Assembly (NCBI GenBank): GCA_963971425.1
Contig: OZ020524.1
Location: 8,807,845 to 8,871,844 of the forward strand
Reading direction: 5' to 3'
Length of the DNA: 64,000 bases
Source: Bryoerythrophyllum caledonicum
Lineage: Eukaryota > Streptophyta > Bryopsida > Pottiales > Pottiaceae
Shown here: positions 22,425 through 34,435 of the stretch, in pieces
Layout: each line of letters opens with the position of its first letter
Numbering within the stretch: position 1 is the first letter of the stretch
Program-made: the position numbers and the translations under genes
The notes under the pieces: generated by a model
Seen by the model: the letters and a program-made list of their open reading frames with translations, nothing else
Databases searched by the model: none
Told to the model about the DNA's origin: nothing

Positions 22425-24464
22425 TTAATTTTTTTTGGAGAAGGCCACTTCTGTAATTGGAGATTGGCTAAATGGCAGGCGTTAACCTCAACATCTTGAT
22501 TTGTTGTTGCTCCCAACACGTCACGGATATCATACGCACAATAATGTTTGCGCATCTTCAAACCGTGGCTCTTCATCTCGTGCAAGAAGTCTTTCATAAG
22601 TTTTGGATGTTTTATTTGGCAATAGTTGTCAATGGTTGATAATATTTAAAAACTTAGATAACACATGTTTTTGCAATTTTATACAATACCATCTTTGTAT
22701 ATACAAAGGTTTGAAGAGTTTAATTAAACTGCACTTCCATTTTTATGAAGCACATTCTCTGTCTTTTTTAATATTATTTATATCCACATAACCTCCGTTC
22801 AAATTTTCTGCTCGTTTTCTACAATTCGCGCTCCTCTCAATCCATGACATCCTCAAACCAAGGCGTCTTCCTATACATTTACATGGAAAAAATACACCCC
22901 CTTCCTCTCAAACAAATGTGCAAAATCTAGTCCTGACTAAAATTTGGAATCCCTTTGTCCCCCTCCGCCCCGCTCCTGTCTACCCCAATCCACTCCCTCC
23001 TCCCTTCCGACCTCTCATCCACAAGTTGTCATCCCCTATCCGCATTCGTCAGCCAACCGGCTCTATTCTGCTCCCTTCCACCCCCTTCTGCTCACTTCCA
23101 CTCCCTTCTGCCCCACCCGTCCACAAGCCATCCGCCCCCTTATGCTCCCGTCCATACCCTTATGCTCCCTTCCATCACCTTCTATACTATTAGGATCCCT
23201 TACGTTCCATTGCGCTCTCTTCCGCCCTACTCGTCCGCAAGCCATCGGCCCCCGTCTGTTCCCTTGCGCTTCCTTCCGCCCCCTTCCGTTTATATCCGCA
23301 TCCTTCCACTCCCTCCTGTTACCTTTTGCTCTCTCCCGCTCCCTTATGCTTTCTTTTGCTCCCTTCCACCCCACCCATTTGCCTCTGTCTATTTTCTTCA
23401 ACCCCCTTCCGCCCCTATCTATTTTCTTCAGCCCCCTTCTGCCCCTATCTATTTCCTTCAGTTCCCTTCCGCCTCGTCTATATCTCGTCTATTTTAACCA
23501 TAGTTGTCCACCCGTCCGCCTTTAACTACGCCAGTCTACCCTAAATAGTCGGCTACCGTCCAACTTCGTCGACCCCAACCACTCAAGCAAATAACCTATG
23601 CGCCCAGTCTGCTCCATCTATCCCCGTGCCCAACCTCCTCCATACTAAATAAAGGATATTTGGCACAACCAAGTCACTTTTAACTCCCTTCCTTGCCCTA
23701 ATAGGAATCTGAGACCTTGATGACGAGTTCCAAGGTATAGAGTTTAATCCGTCGGCTCAATAAAACAATGTGGAAAATCCAAAAACTAATTATATCCTCA
23801 AACATATCCTCAAAGATACTTATGAACACCAGAACCTTCAACAACAACCCACAAGAAAACATTGTCCCTTCATGGCTACTTCCGTGCACATGTGGAACCC
23901 AAAGATGTCATTGTAATGCCAATTTTAAACCATGCATATTTTGCGTCAAGGGACTACCATATAAAGACCTCCCAACGGACCACAGAAATACAAGCCTTAC
24001 TATCCAATTTACTAAATTCAAATATTGTAATGATAGATTTTCCCTACAAAAAATAAAAATAGAATTAATATATACAGGCCACTTATTAATGACATTGTAG
24101 CCCTTGGATGGAAAGTTGACCCCCTTATTAATGACATTGGATGGAAAGTTGACCCCCTTGCTAGAGCTAGTGCTACTACATTTATCCCCTCTATGAAAAG
24201 TCTAAAAAAAACATTCAATATCTCCATTAATCCAATTAAAAAGACATTCAGAAAAATATCACCATTGCTATCCAACATGCAATTTCCATACTTCTACACA
24301 AACGTAAACTTAATCAACATCTCTCAAAACTATATGATATCCCTTAACCCCCAAATGCCCATGACAATTTCACATCAAAAAACACTTCAAAATTGTTGAT
24401 TCTAGTGTAATGAGTAAGGAAGGAAACAAAACCTCATATTTGTCCATTTCACATAGGATCTCCA

Positions 24465-25421
24465 TTAACCTCTACAGGCCCAAAGGTCCCCATGGGAGAC
24501 TCTTGAAGGTTTGGGCACGTTCCTAAGGTGTCAATTCATAACATTCTTTTTTGAAATTTATACTGTAGATGGACATTCCTAAAAGCTTCGTGCAAGTCCA
24601 ATTTTTTTCTTGAATCCGACATTTTATGGAAAAGTTATAGTGTTTTGAATATCAAATGGGGAGACTGGGCAGGTCGGGCAACTCCAAAAACTTTTGCTAG
24701 GACAATCTATTGAATGTGAAATTTTCAATTCTAGCAAATAATATTATTTCCTTTCATATTGTCAAAAAACATATCTCTTTTCTTAAGTGGAAAATAGCAT
24801 AATAATCTAAGTCAAACATTTTTGCACATTATTACACTTTGTTGCCCAAGGTACCAAAAAAACTTCTAATTTTCCCTATAAAACTTAGAGATCTTCATAT
24901 TTATTACATTTCATTTTTTCGACTACAAGATGTGGTGTAAACCTTCTTATTGACCATTTGGATCATCATTCTAAAACATATTCACTTCACAAAAAAAATA
25001 AAACGTGAATTGGCAAATTTTGAACCTCCACTCCTTGCACATTTGTTTTGAATATGCTACACCCCTTCTCTACCTCTAAAACTTGGTGTTCAAGGAAATA
25101 ACATCATGATTAACATGATGGTAATGTTTTCAGACCTTGTGTAGTGCAACAATTTAACACCAAGAGAAGTCAAAATCTATTGATCCACCCAAAGTAGGGA
25201 AGAAAATTAACAGATTTCTCTACTTCAAACACTATAGTCTTTCAATCCATGCGGTCAAAGTTTATGAAAATTTGTGAGGACGTTAACAAATAAGTCTTAA
25301 TTTAGATCCTACAATTAAATGTAGAAATAAAAGGTTTTGATTACCTCATTAATCATGGCACTAGAACAAGCGGTTTTGAGGTGTATTTGGTGTGAAAATG
25401 CCTTGGGCCTTTAGGGTTTAA
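24465..25421 (+). mobile_element. TTAA-1 element nested in a TTAA-1 element
   Basis: About 957 bp with TTAA at both ends, opposite in orientation to its host element. Joining the host flanks gives GGATCTCCATTAAGACTTAC, matching the corresponding GGATCTCAAATATGACTTAT of the copy at 34709-35646. No coding frame is present. Confidence 0.8.
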
Positions 25422-26129
25422 GACTTACTAAGTAACATACTCACAAAATTTCATACACTTTGACCAAAGGGATTGAAAGATTACAATGTTAGAAGTCAAG
25501 AAAATGGTTCATTTTCTTTTGTGCTTTGAATGGATCAGCAGACTGTGACTTCACCTAGTATCCAATTTTTGCACTACACAAGGTCTAAATCTTTTACCAT
25601 TGTGTTAAGCATGATGTTAGTTCCCTATGCACCAATTTTAAGAGGTAGATAAGGGGTGTAGCATATTCAAAACAAGTGTGCAAGGAGTGGAGGTTCAAAA
25701 ATTGTCAATCCACAAAATATTTTTTTAAGAATTTCAAATGTTTTAGAATCATAATCTAAACCGTCAATAAGAAGGTTTACACTACATATTGTTGATGAAA
25801 AAATAAAAAGTGATAAATATGAAGATCTCTTGGTTTTATGTAGAAAATATGGAGTTTTTTTTCCTACTTGCCCGAAATGTGTAAAAATATTTGAATTAAA
25901 TTAAAATGTTTCTTTACACTACATACAAGGTTTTTATTGATATCTTCAAAGAAGGTAATATTCTCTACATGTATGGAAAATCTCAATGTCAATAGAGACT
26001 TCTAGAAAAAAATTGGAGCTGCCCGGAGTCCTCATTTCTAAATTTGAGTGGTACTAACTTTCAAACCATGAATCCAAAAATAATAGTAAAAATATCTCCA
26101 TGGAGCTCTTGTTAGGGACAATCTAGTAA

Positions 26130-26690
26130 GGTAGAGGCACCCAATTCCAATCACTTAAGCCAGTTCGGGACTCAAATGACATTGTATGTCAAAATCATTT
26201 ATGTATAAAGATGCAGAATTAGGAATGAAACTCAACAAATGTTTTTTCAAATTTAATTACAAAGATTTGGAATTGATATTGAATTTAAAAGCCCAAAAAT
26301 CACTGGAGCCCATAATCAAATTCTAGAGTAGGTGAGACTTGGTGCCCCCCTTCACCCAATGCCAATAAGTGAGAGTGAGTAAAAGAGAGAAGACATGCCA
26401 TGGATAACCAACTCCTGGAGGGTATCCAATACCGATTGGCCTTGTTCGACTTTTGAGGCAATGCCACTAATGAGAGCTCAATTCAGGCGGAGCAACCGAA
26501 AATTGCATACATCATGACCCAATGCCAATAATGACTGGTGTTTTCAGATTTTGAGTTATTGGTTTTGGATCACTTCATGCACCATTTCAAGCATTTTCCA
26601 TTTACATGTACCATGCCACGCATACTCTATTGATCGGAATTGGGTGTCCGATTGGAATTGGGTGGCCGATTGGAATTGGGTGCCTCTACC
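26130..26690. mobile_element. 561-bp element with 23-bp inverted ends
   Basis: The ends are GGTAGAGGCACCCAATTCCA (26130 onward) and its inverse, ending at 26690. The right side also has about three tandem units of GATTGGAATTGGGTG. It interrupts the outer TTAA-1 element. The flanking trinucleotides (TAA and TCA) are a poor target duplication, so the class is uncertain. Confidence 0.65.
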
Positions 26691-27040
26691 TCATAAGAGT
26701 TTCAAAAAAAGAAAAATCAATTTGACTCTTAGGAACCTGCCCGAAGTCAAAATTGTCATTCTAAGGGACACTTGGTCCATTAGGGATTAATACCTCTCAT
26801 AACATGCATTCAACTATAGAGATTATTACTTAGACAAGCCATGTGGCTCTTGTTGGTCCTTGGTTCTTGGTAACTGATTATTGGTTACATAGTGTCTACC
26901 CGCGAGAGGGAGAAGTAGTTGCATACTACTAAACCTATGTCCGGTGGACATGGATTTAGTGGTGGAACAAATACACACTTTATTTACTCTGGCCCCTCGA
27001 GGACCGAAGTTCTTCTTCTTCTTACAGGACGGAGCCTATG

Positions 27041-28763
27041 ACCGTGGCATCAATTCCAATTTCCAAACTATTATATGCTCTTATTTTTCATTAAATATGA
27101 GTGAAAATCTTTTTATTTCATTATTTAGAGATGAGATTACATGTTTTGTGTATGTCACAAAAATCACAATTTTTTTTGTGAAAAATTGAATTTATTGTGA
27201 TTTTTTGAAGAAAAAGTGAAGAAAATTCATATCAAGTACAAAGTATGCTAAAAAAAATATTCTAAAAATATCACTAAAGGTGTACATTACAGTGACAAAA
27301 CTTGTGGTGGAAATGAAACTTCCATGTTCAGCTAAAATTAGAAAGATGATCACTCCTAGTTGAAGGCCCAAAGTTCAAATCACAATAATATATTCAATTT
27401 TATGTATTTTTCATAATATTCAAATTGGAATGGAAACTAGACTTCTTAAACTTCATTTCACTAGTTGGACTAAAAAATAATATCGTTTTAATGACTCAAA
27501 TTTAGATTTAGAGCTAGAGTGAGAAGTTTCTAAAATTCACTAAGTTGAGATCCATGTCACAAACTTTTCCTTCTTTAGATTTAACATGATTCCTTCAATG
27601 AGGCAAGCTTCATCATCGTCTAATACTTACACTTTCAATGGACCCTCCACAAAAAAAATTGAGCTAATTTTGGACTCAAAAGAATTGGATTAAAAAAGAC
27701 CATTTGCAACAACAATCATCCTCGAAATGTCATCCAAGAAGCCACTATCTGGCTGCTCCCGTGTCTAAGGGTTAAATCAAAACGTATCCATCAACATTTA
27801 CATGACTCTCCGGCGCCATGACAGTCCATCCATATCCCCCCAAGGTAAACTCAAAGACCAAGAGAAAAGAATGAATTCTCCCCATAAAAATGCCAACGTG
27901 GCATAGCCCCACCCGCCAATCCACCTCCCCAGTGCCACGTCGGAATGATTCCATTCCATTAGAGACAAAGCCCAGCATGGCTCGAAAGCCCACCCGCACC
28001 CCGAGATCCTTCGGGCAGCCGCGGCGCAACCAGCCGACGATTCGCCGGGCCGCCAAGAGCCGACGGATCCACGCTCGCCACCCGGCACCGCATATGCCGC
28101 TCTTAAACCCTCGCCTCCTGATACCGTCGCTGTACTCCAAAACCGTCCTCGCCAACCTCTACCCGTGTACTAGATACCAGAGAAGTATGTCACACATCAA
28201 CCAAAATCTACTTTAACTTCCTATTTCCTAGACTTTCTCTGTCGTAGACAGCAGTGGTGTAAAGGAACCGGGACTGCAGTAACGGTTTTTGGTTCGACCC
28301 CTCCGCCAGCATCGTCCCTAAACATCTACGTCAATCCTAGATAAGATGTACTACGATCTAGAAAATAATAGTGATAGGTGGAGCGATGGTTTTGGGTTCA
28401 GGTGGCGGCTTAGGGTTGTCGTCTCCGAATTGGGAGGGTTTAGGAATGTGCGGGGTTTTAGAGGAAGGCGACTGCGGCCGGGTCGCCATTTTGGTTGTGT
28501 GTTCCACTTGGAAATTCGCATCGGTGGCGTGCGCCGTGGAGTTTCTTGTCGACCAGATCGCCGCTCCTGACGCCACAAGAAATCTTGCGAGGTTTGAGCT
28601 TGAGTTGAGGAAGTTTGAGCTCAATTTGGAGGCGTTTCAGGGAGCTTGTGGTGTAGGTTAGGGAGGGAGAAGGAGAGGGAGAGGGAGAGTGATAGGGAGG
28701 GAGGAGAGGCGGAGTGAGGCTTTGGCTGGAGTGATTTGCGGAGGGAGTGAGGGTTTGGTGGAG
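27041..28763. other. Upstream region of carB
   Basis: The distal part is AT-rich. The part from about 27770 is GC-rich and presumably holds promoter and leader. A GA-rich tract (GGGAGAAGGAGAGGGAGAGG, about 28660-28712) lies just before the chosen start and may be 5' UTR. Open frames on both strands at 27772-28216 and 28350-28660 show no recognisable domain; I do not call them genes. Confidence 0.4.
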
Positions 28764-31700
28764 ATGGTGGGAGTTTGCAGCCACGGAGTGGCGGCAGCGG
28801 CAATGCCGGCGATGGAGGTGGGAGTGAAGGCAGCGGGAGGCAGCGGGCTGAGCGGGCGGGCCAGAGTGGCGCCAGTGCAGTCGTCGTTTCTAGGGAACGC
28901 TGTGGCGCTGCAGACTCGTCGCCACTCGAAGAGCTGTGCGCTCGCAACGCGCGCGACCGGAGCAGCGGTGGCGGCTGCTGCTGCGGGAGACGGCGCGCGG
29001 AGGGGCTCGGAGGAGACCGTGGAGGTGTTTTTCTACAGCGGCAGCGCGGTTGGGCAGAGCCCGGCCGGCGGGAGGCGCGTGAAGTGGGAGATCGCCAGCG
29101 TGGTGGGTGCGGAGAAAGAAACCGTCGCCTCCTCCCCCTCCTCGGACGCGCCGTTCGCGTCGTGGAGCAATTTAGGGTTTAATGGCGGCAAGCGTAACGA
29201 CCTCAAGAAAATCCTCGTCCTCGGAGCAGGTCCGCTTCCCCGGCTCCTGTTTTGCAGTTTTTCCTTGTTTGCTGCGAAGTCTATGTCAGAAATTCATCGT
29301 TTTAGTCTCTCCTCGTGACTGATCTGAATCAGTGAATTGTTCGCCTGTAGAACTCTCGTTGCAGAGCCAGGAATCAATTCTGTCTATGGTGATGGTACTC
29401 TTAAGTCTAGTTTTCAGCCTTCAGATTTTAGCTAATCGGAAAAAATTGATACAGTTTCGACAAGCAGCTGAGATTCGATTGAATTAAGCTTCCTGAGTAG
29501 TCTTCCTCATCAGCTCCTTGCAAGGATTTCAGGACTTTCTTCTAACTTTCTTCTTGTGCTGTGGCATGTGCCAGGTCCCATTGTTATCGGCCAGGCTTGT
29601 GAGTTCGATTACTCAGGAACGCAAGCATGCAAGGCTTTGAAGGAAGAAGGGTACGAAGTGATCCTGATCAACTCCAATCCAGCGACAATCATGACCGACC
29701 CAGAGACTGCTGATCGCACTTACATCACGCCCATGACGCCAGAGCTCGTGGAGAAGGTGCTGGAGAAGGAGAGGCCGGATGCGATTTTGCCCACCATGGG
29801 AGGGCAAACCGCTCTCAATCTTGCCTGCGCTTTGGCGGAGAGCGGAGTGCTGGAGAAGTACAACGTAGAACTGATAGGTGCTAAATTAGATGCCATTCAG
29901 AAGGCTGAAGACAGAGAACTTTTCAAGAGAGCCATGGACAAGATCGGTGTTAAGTCTGCGCCTTCTGGAATTGCGCATACTCTGAAAGAGTGCTACGAAG
30001 TTGCTGAAAAGATTGGCGAGTTTCCGCTGATCATCCGACCAGCTTTCACCCTCGGAGGCACTGGTGGTGGAATTGCCTACAACAAAGAAGAGTTTGAGCT
30101 GATTTGCAAAGCCGGGTTGAACGCAAGTATAAACTCACAGGTGCGTCTATGCGGTCGTGGGATTCCATCCCCTTGGTGAAAGCAAATTGGGGAATTAGTG
30201 CTGGTCTCTGTCGCTATCACAGAAATTTCCTCTAGAGCTTGGATGTTATGAAAACTGTAGATTTTTTGTTGTATATTCCTTGCAACCGGTAGATGTTGTG
30301 TACCCATCAATTGAAAGTTTAAGCGGTTTTTGCGCAGGTATTAGTTGAAAAGTCTCTCCTTGGCTGGAAGGAGTACGAGCTGGAAGTGATGCGAGATTTG
30401 GCTGACAATGTGGTGATCATCTGTTCCATCGAAAACATTGACGCCATGGGTGTTCACACTGGGGATTCCATCACCGTGGCTCCTGCGCAAACGTTGACTG
30501 ACAAGGAGTACCAACGTTTGAGGGTAAGTCTTGCATTTATATTGCAAGGTACTTGTCCTGCTGTAGGCGTTCTCCCTTCGGCAGAAGTGGTTATTGGTTT
30601 GAAAGATGAAGTTGCGTGCCAATATCTAATTCCTTTGCACTACACATGGAAACGCAGGATTACTCAGTGGCAATTATCCGGGAGATTGGTGTGGAATGTG
30701 GAGGTTCGAACGTACAATTTGCCGTGAATCCGAAGGATGGCGAGGTTATGATCATTGAGATGAATCCTCGAGTTTCTCGGTCTTCAGCACTCGCATCGAA
30801 AGCTACTGGCTTCCCAATTGCTAAAATGGCAGCGAAGCTTTCAGTTGGATATACACTCGACCAAATTCCGAACGATATCACCAGAAAAACCCCGGCCAGT
30901 TTTGAGCCTTCAATTGACTACGTGGTTACTAAGGTGCAATAGTTAACCTTGCAACTCGTTTTCATTATTCTTTTTCTGCTATTCCTATTCCATCAGCTTT
31001 CTGAATATGATCTTATGAGTTGCTGAGATGTTTTGATGGACTGCAACTTACTAGGTTGGTTGTTATGGTACAGATTCCACGATTTGCGTTCGAGAAGTTT
31101 CCTGGCTCACAGCCGATCTTGACGACGCAAATGAAGTCAGTGGGAGAAGCCATGGCTATGGGGCGGACGTTCCAGGAGTCTTTCCAGAAGGCGATGAGGT
31201 CCCTGGAGACGGGGCACAGCGGCTGGGGTTGTGAGAAGGTGAAAGAGCTTGAGTGGGAATGGGACAAAGTGAAGTATAACCTGCGACAGCCGAACCCTGA
31301 CCGCATGTATTCTCTCTATGCTGCCATGAAGCGTGGGATGACTCAGGCTGAAATCTTCGACTTGACATTCATTGATCCGTGGTTCCTCTCTCAGTTGGGT
31401 GAATTGTTGGAATGTGAAAACTTTTTGGAAAGTGTAAAGTTAAGCGACTTAGACAAAGACGACCTCTACGAAGTAAAGAGGCGAGGTTTCAGCGACAAGC
31501 AGATTGCGTACGCAACTAAGACGACAGAGCTCGAAGTTCGTGCACACCGGCTTGTACAAGGCGTTAAACCTGCTTATAAGCGCGTGGATACCTGTGCTGC
31601 GGAGTTTGAGGCTAACACCCCCTACTTGTATTCTTCATATGATGCGGAGTGCGAGTCAGCTCCCACGAATCGGAAGAAAGTGTTGATTCTTGGAGGTGGA

Positions 31701-33482
31701 CCCAACAGAATCGGACAGGGAATTGAGTTTGACTACTGCTGCTGCCATGCAGCTTTCTCTCTTGCGGTATGTGCTTCTTAGGATCCAGCCCCTCATCTCT
31801 AATAAGTGAAGCTTTACAGAATAGTCAATACGGTACTATGGATTTTGTGCAAGGGCTGATTTTTTTTAAAAGCATCTCTTAATATTGGATGAATGTCAAT
31901 GCACGTGGCACATTACTGTATGAAAAGTTCCGTGATGAAAAGTTTGTAATTTGTGCAGGATGCTGGATTTGAGACAATCATGATGAACTCTAACCCAGAG
32001 ACTGTATCTACTGACTACGACACAAGTGACCGTCTTTACTTCGAGCCGCTGACAGCTGAGGATGTGTGCAATGTGATCGACCTGGAGAGGCCTGATGGTA
32101 TCATTATCCAGTTTGGTGGTCAGACACCTCTGAAGCTGGCTGTTCCGATTCAAACGTATCTGGAGAAGTTCCAGCCAAATGCTGCAAGTGGATTGGGCAA
32201 GGTCAAGATTTGGGGGACGACACCAGATTCTATTGATGCTGCGGAGGACAGGAACAGATTTGAAGCCATTTTAAATGAGCTGGGAATCAAGTCGCCCTCG
32301 GGTGGGATTGCCAAGAGCGAGGATGACGCTCTCGCCATTGCCGCGCGAGTGGGCTACCCTGTTGTCGTCAGGCCCTCGTACGTCCTCGGAGGAAGGGCGA
32401 TGGAGATCGTGTACAATGACGAGAAGCTGAAGAAATATCTGGAGACAGCCGTGGAAGTGGACCCGGAGCGACCGGTTCTAGTGGACAAGTACTTGATTGA
32501 CGCCACAGAGATCGACGTCGACTCATTGACAGATTCCGAAGGATCAGTTGTGATTGGAGGTATCATGGAGCACATCGAGCAGGCTGGTGTGCATTCTGGC
32601 GATTCAGCGTGTACACTTCCATCCCAAAACATTGGACAGGAGGCTCTGGACACAATCCGCGACTACACAACCAAGCTCGCCCGCCGCCTCGGAGTCATAG
32701 GCTTGATGAACTGCCAGTACGCCATCACGCCCTCTGGTGAGGTCTACATCATTGAAGCCAACCCGCGTGCCTCTCGAACAGTACCATTCGTGTCCAAGGC
32801 GATCGGTCATCCTCTGGCGAAGTATGCCGCTCTGGTGATGTCCGGCAAGACGCTCAGTGATCTGAAGTTCACGGAGGAAGTCATCCCTCGTCACGTGTCA
32901 GTAAAGGAGGCTGTTCTGCCCTTCGACAAGTTCCAAGGGTGCGACGTGCTGTTGGGCCCTGAAATGCGAAGCACGGGAGAAGTCATGGGCATTGACTTCC
33001 ACTTCGACAAAGCTTTCGCCAAGGCCCAAATCGCTGCCAATCAGAGACTACCACTCACGGGGACAGTGTTCATCAGCATGAATGACATGATGAAGGACAA
33101 GGTAGTACCCATCGCCCAGGGCTTCCAGGACCTTGGTTTTAAGATCCTGTCTACTGACGGCACAGCGGCGTCTCTGGAGAAGGCTGGTGTGCAAGTGGAG
33201 AAGGTGCTGAAGCTGCACGAGGGGCGTCCACACGCAGCCGACCTGCTTGCGAACGGCGACATTCAGCTCATGATCATCACCAGCTCAGGAGACGCGCTGG
33301 ACCAAATCGACGGCAGACAACTGCGGCGGATGGCGCTCGCATACAAGGTACCCATCATCACCACCATTGCCGGCGCTGTCGCTACTCTCCAGGCCGTCGC
33401 CGGCTTGAAAGAAAGCCCTGTAGAGATGATGGCTTTACAGGACTTCTTTGTCAAAGAAGTAGTGGCTGCCGGGGCCAATTGA
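28764..33482 (+). CDS. carB: Carbamoyl-phosphate synthase large subunit, plastid type (6 exons)
   Basis: Exons 28764-29229, 29575-30140, 30338-30523, 30658-30933, 31074-31766 and 31959-33482. All introns are GT-AG and phases are consistent, giving 1236 residues (the Arabidopsis protein is about 1190). The enzyme makes carbamoyl phosphate from glutamine-derived ammonia, bicarbonate and two ATP, feeding arginine and pyrimidine synthesis in the plastid. Residues 1 to about 145 form an Ala/Ser/Arg-rich, low-acid leader typical of transit peptides. The first synthase half starts at [11 protein letters not shown] and includes [29 protein letters not shown] and the ATP-grasp loop [13 protein letters not shown]. 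The second half starts near residue 699 ([19 protein letters not shown]). The allosteric MGS-like domain is at about 1095-1225. I see no break. The start is the first in-frame ATG; a GTG at 28689 is not a credible plant start. Confidence 0.95.
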
Positions 33483-34435
33483 GTAGCTCGTACCATAATC
33501 CCATGCTTTATTTAGACATAAATTCCAGTGGCGGAGTCCCAATTTTTCTGGAGAAGGAACCAGTTGTGGAGTAGTAGAGCTCGTTCTCCCGTCGGAGCTC
33601 ATGTAGAATAAGCAACCCCTTATGCCAGCCACTAGAGAGAGTCTACTCAGGGTTTATGCGGAGTGGAGTGGAGTGGTGGCTTCTCATACCTGTCATTAGT
33701 GGAATTCCTCCGCTTCAGTCGTTTCTGTCTGCGTCCTGGGATTCTTTTTTTGCTGTATTGAGGGCTTGATTTTCCACGTATATATGAATCTAAGACAGAC
33801 TGCTCTAGTGACAGAGGAGTATGTCCATATCTTATTTCTTGAGAGATTTTGGAGATGTTACCATTTCCGTGGGCGACCTGTAGTGGAATCATTTTCACCT
33901 GCCTAGTTAGGGTTTAGTCCAGTGTTGACTGTAATCCAATGAATGGTGGTGCTTCCTCCTGTTTCCTTCGAGTCCTTGCCGGACATAGATGCCTACGTTG
34001 TTGGCTTTTGACATGTTCAACTTTGCCGCCCACCTAGAAAGAGCTAGGCCTGAGAAAGAGACACATTGACGCCCCTTGGGAGGTTCGAGGGAGCTAGTTC
34101 GGTAGAGTGTCTATTTTGTCTGAATAGGTCTTCCCATGTTCCATCATCATTCCAGACACTCTCTGCAGTGACGCTTTCAGTGAAGGCATAAATTTGAAAT
34201 ATGTTGACAGAGAGAGCTCATTCTTCCTTGACTTATCCCTGCTTTTTGCATCGCTCCAGTGTTAGTTGGATTGTGTACAGAACAGTGAGACTCTTCTCTC
34301 AAGTGACAACAAACTAGGCATGTCAAGAGACCCTTTCCAACTTCTGTTACAGCTTAATGGTTGAAAAGTACTTGGAGTCCTTGCTATCCAACCACTTGGT
34401 GTGACACAGCCATCTCTTTTGTACCATTGTGAGAT
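33483..34435. other. 3' flank of carB
   Basis: About 950 bp of probable 3' UTR followed by intergenic sequence. No second gene or repeat copy was recognised; the polyadenylation site was not located. Confidence 0.4.

Larger units (their letters stand above)
24344..26790 (-). mobile_element. TTAA-1 element, inverted, carrying two further insertions
   Basis: The outer ends are TTAA at 24344-24347 and 26787-26790. The left part (to about 24468) matches the reversed 3' end of the family, and the right end reads TTGGTCCATTAGGGATTAA. The interior is split first by another TTAA-1 copy (24465-25421), then by a 561-bp inverted-repeat element (26130-26690). The flanks align to the uninterrupted repeat at about 7710-7735: GAGAGGTATTAA next to TTAAGGGATATCATATAG here, GAGAGGTTTCAAGGGGTATC there. 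Confidence 0.8.
22930..27040 (-). repeat. Composite dispersed repeat (blocks M, B, D), inverted copy interrupted by a nested element
   Basis: Block M reversed is the CCCTTCCGCCC-rich tract at about 22940-23540. Block B reversed is at about 23765-24343, and block D reversed at about 26825-27040. Between B and D lies a 2.4-kb nest of DNA elements (24344-26790). Removing the nest restores the spacing seen in the forward copy at 7478-9640. A small local tandem duplication (GGATGGAAAGTTGACCCCCT) lies at about 24108-24160. Confidence 0.65.

Noticed and set aside
22918-23545. Ser/Pro/Leu-rich frames of up to 193 codons
   Set aside because: Same reason: the reverse counterpart of the GCGGAC minisatellite, open in several frames at once.
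27772-28216. Possible gene divergent from carB (frames on both strands)
   Set aside because: Both strands are open across GC-rich sequence; neither translation shows a recognisable domain or splice structure.
28346-28661. Frames directly upstream of carB
   Set aside because: Overlapping frames on both strands in GC- and GA-rich sequence; more likely promoter or 5' UTR.
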